This document shows positions 28,067-29,553 of a DNA stretch of 29,553 nt, in pieces. This DNA is from a virus. The position numbers and the translations under genes were made by a program. Location: positions 1 through 29,553 of IMG/VR virus record IMGVR_UViG_3300032579_001182; one strand, 5' to 3'. Below the pieces are notes generated by a model. That model was not told where the DNA came from, made no database searches, and was given only the letters and a program-made list of their open reading frames with translations. Within the stretch, counting starts at the first letter, position 1; every line of letters starts with the position of its first letter.

Positions 28067-28095
28067 GGCGCCCTGGCTTCGGCCGGGGCGCCTTT
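28067..28095 (+). terminator. Strong rho-independent terminator with UUCG loop
   Basis: GGCGCCC-T-GGC (28067-28077), loop TTCG, GCC-G-GGGCGCC (28082-28092): eleven pairs with one T-G wobble and the very stable UUCG tetraloop, followed by TTT-CG-TCG-TTT. It ends the transcript that carries terminase, portal and lysis-like genes. Confidence 0.8.
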
Positions 28096-28396
28096 CGTCG
28101 TTTCGGGACTACCGGCACTTCCACACGGCGCCGTCAGTCCCTGATGGTCTGATACAAGCCGCGCACCAGCAGCTTGAACGGCCGTCGAACATTCAGGCCG
28201 CCCGGATCGCACAGCGGGCTTTCTTTTCCTCAACCAGATCGGGTATCAGAACCCCTGCAGGCGCACCCGTTGGTGGATGGCATCCTAGCACGTGAGTTGC
28301 TTGGTCGATAATGCCATTCAAGCCAACCCATTAGCCCGTCGTCGCGCCGACGTATTAGTGCTTTAGCTTTTATTGGTTCGAAATAGGAATGTCGCA
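28096..28396. other. A+T-richer gap before the methyltransferase gene
   Basis: About 300 bases without a convincing gene. A hairpin GGGACT/AGTCCC (28105-28110 and 28136-28141) has inner CGGC/GCCG pairs. Possible promoter elements for the next gene are TTAGCC-16-TATTAG near 28331-28358 and a lone GATAAT near 28307; both are weak. Base composition drops visibly against the phage genes to the left. Confidence 0.5.
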
Positions 28397-29137
28397 ATGA
28401 TGGATCTTGCCTCAGCTCAAACACTTATAAGCTCAGCGGATCCCGCGGTATTCAAACTCGACAGCGAGACCAGCACCTCAGACCGGCAAATGTTGCTGGC
28501 AGTCCAGAACATCGTGCGTCGCAATGTAGATAAATACGTTTATGTTGAGACCGGATCGTACATGGGAGGAACCCTTGTTCCTCACCTCTTGGACGAGCGC
28601 TGCTCGATGGTCATATCCATCGATCCTCGCCCGGACCTACAACCGGATGAGCGCAGCGTTACGTTCGATTACACCAGATCCAGCACAAAGCTTATGGTCG
28701 AGCGGCTAGAGACGGAGATCCCGCTCTCGTCGATGCTGAAGCTGCACACATTCGATTACGACGCATCGACGCTGCCGCCAGAGGCGAAGTCGACCGATGC
28801 AGATCTGTGCTTCATCGATGGCGAGCATACAAATCGAGCCGCGTTTAGCGACTTCATGAGCCTCTACAGCTTTACGAAAAAGGATTGCGTCTTCGTGTTT
28901 CACGACGCAAATCTCGTCATCGACGCCATTGCTAATGTGCAGGCGTTCTTGGCTTACGAGGGCGTCAGGTTCGAAGCCATGGTGCTGCCGAATGTACTCT
29001 CGGCAATCTTTATCGGAAAATATGCAACACTGGCCGCCCCGTTGAAGCGGCACGCGGGGAACATGGAAGAGTTCTACAGGGCCTCGAAAGAGAGCCTATG
29101 GAAGGAGATCGCCAACTCCCGGGCCCAGCAGGGCTAG
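28397..29137 (+). CDS. Class I SAM-dependent methyltransferase (Methyltransf_24-like), probable cargo gene
   Basis: A 246-residue protein with the marks of the Methyltransf_24/CmcI-like class: glycine-rich SAM loop VETGSYMGGTL (50-60), the ribose-binding acid in VISIDPRPD (Asp76), DADLCFIDGEHT (135-145) and VFVFHDANLV (165-174). Such enzymes methylate sugars, small molecules or glycans; the substrate is not visible. AGGA lies 8 bases before the ATG at 28397. Codon use and base composition are clearly more A+T-rich than in the rest of the window, with many AAA, ATT and CTT codons, and it is bracketed by a terminator and a large hairpin. This is the build of a moron/lysogenic-conversion gene or of a foreign chromosomal gene at the phage border. 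Confidence 0.82.
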   Translation: MMDLASAQTLISSADPAVFKLDSETSTSDRQMLLAVQNIVRRNVDKYVYVETGSYMGGTLVPHLLDERCSMVISIDPRPDLQPDERSVTFDYTRSSTKLMVERLETEIPLSSMLKLHTFDYDASTLPPEAKSTDADLCFIDGEHTNRAAFSDFMSLYSFTKKDCVFVFHDANLVIDAIANVQAFLAYEGVRFEAMVLPNVLSAIFIGKYATLAAPLKRHAGNMEEFYRASKESLWKEIANSRAQQG

Positions 29138-29155
29138 CTGCGCCGACGACGCTCC

Positions 29156-29194
29156 GCTACAACCCCGCCCGGTCGCACCGCGCGGGGTTGTAGC
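29156..29194. terminator. Long bidirectional hairpin between converging genes
   Basis: GCTACAACCCCGC (29156-29168) and GCGGGGTTGTAGC (29182-29194) are perfect 13-bp inverted repeats; the loop pairs again (CGGT/ACCG around CGC). It stands 18 bases after the methyltransferase stop and 2 bases before the end of the converging minus-strand gene. No T tract is present on either side, so it may work only in part as a terminator. Confidence 0.65.
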
Positions 29195-29196
29195 GC

Positions 29197-29553
29197 CTAT
29201 GACGGTCCGTGGTGCTTCCACCAATAGGCCGATGAGAGCAGCGTCTTCTCATCCGCGGTAGTGGCGTCTTTCCCCACGATCGCGTGGCTACGGATATCAA
29301 GCTCTCGCCGGATCGAGTCGCGCATACGATCCAGCATATCCTCGACGTAGCGGTCGCCCTCGAGCTCAGCCCTGAGCACGTCGATGCTCAGCCCGACATG
29401 GAACGCGGTCAGGTCCGTCTGATACATGCCTCGCCGGCCGATGGAGATCGCGCCAGCGGCATGCTTGTCGCGCTCTGTCTGCAGCTCGGCACGTAGCTGA
29501 TCCCGCTCCTCAATGAGCTTGCGGATCTCGTCCCTCAGGCCTTCGTCGCTCAC
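29197..29553 (-). CDS. Coiled-coil protein of unknown function at the window edge
   Basis: A 118-residue frame whose first codon is a GTG on the last three bases, so the start may be real or the gene may continue outside. Residues 1-34 form a charged coiled coil (LRDEIRKLIEERDQLRAELQ). The middle has GRRGMYQTDLTAFHVGLSIDVL, then a helical, acidic part (LEGDRYVEDMLDRMRDSIRRELDI) and a polar end (YWWKHHGPS). No family recognised. It converges on the methyltransferase gene. It is the first minus-strand gene after the whole rightward region, so it may belong to another module or to the chromosome. Confidence 0.6.
   Translation of the reverse strand: MSDEGLRDEIRKLIEERDQLRAELQTERDKHAAGAISIGRRGMYQTDLTAFHVGLSIDVLRAELEGDRYVEDMLDRMRDSIRRELDIRSHAIVGKDATTADEKTLLSSAYWWKHHGPS

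Noticed and set aside
28105-28141. Second terminator after the lysis-like genes
   Set aside because: The stem GGGACT/AGTCCC is real, but the loop is long and no T run follows; the UUCG hairpin just before it is sufficient.

Overview
The window is very G+C-rich, uses GTG starts and 4-base ATGA gene overlaps freely, and carries gene families typical of alphaproteobacterial (Rhizobiales-type) temperate phages. My inference is a prophage in a Methylobacterium-like host; the genus is a guess from gene content, not from a marker gene. Most of the window (about 927 to at least 28.0 kb, probably beyond the right edge) reads as one lambda-organised prophage.

Layout. Bases 1-926 look like chromosomal flank with one tiny membrane ORF. 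At 927-974 lies the 3' part of a tRNA-Pro(CGG), broken in the anticodon stem, right next to a tyrosine integrase: this is the left attachment site. The intact tRNA should lie at the other end of the prophage and is not in the window. From 987 to 9757 every gene is on the minus strand: integrase, an excisionase-like gene overlapping it, a GIY-YIG (MUG113-type) protein, DUF4031, an ASCH-like protein, a Gp37/Gp68-family (DUF5131) protein, a damaged C5-methyltransferase/YqaJ-exonuclease junction, and a run of small tightly coupled unknown genes. The immunity region (9.78-11.6 kb) holds a LexA/CI-like S24 repressor, a divergent Cro-like gene and two tandem paralogous genes of unknown function. I find at least five copies of a shared operator, ATACC-N5-GGTAT, placed over the -10 regions of three candidate promoters.

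The rightward early operon (11.6-19.9 kb) carries DNA-binding proteins, an N4 Gp49-like protein, a GapR-like (DUF2312) protein, a RusA-type resolvase, an MT-A70 protein with an altered catalytic motif, and two genes placed like lambda O and P. The first of these contains a GTAACG iteron array in its linker-coding part, a candidate replication origin. A terminator-like hairpin, an almost perfect 28-base palindrome and a mid-sized serine recombinase (20.5-21.4 kb) separate this from a string of tiny genes that lead into small terminase, large terminase and a P22-like portal (22.8-26.5 kb).

After the portal come small proteins with membrane segments (holin-like and coiled-coil/TM), a strong UUCG terminator, then a visibly more A+T-rich methyltransferase gene with its own flanking signals (a moron-type cargo gene), a long hairpin, and a converging minus-strand gene cut at or starting at the window edge. 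Capsid and tail genes are not in the window.

The most interesting points are the three-promoter repressor regulon with a probably leaderless cro, the repressor-controlled paralogous pair, the deletion that fuses yqaJ to a methyltransferase, the iteron array inside the replication gene, and the long out-of-frame excisionase/integrase overlap.
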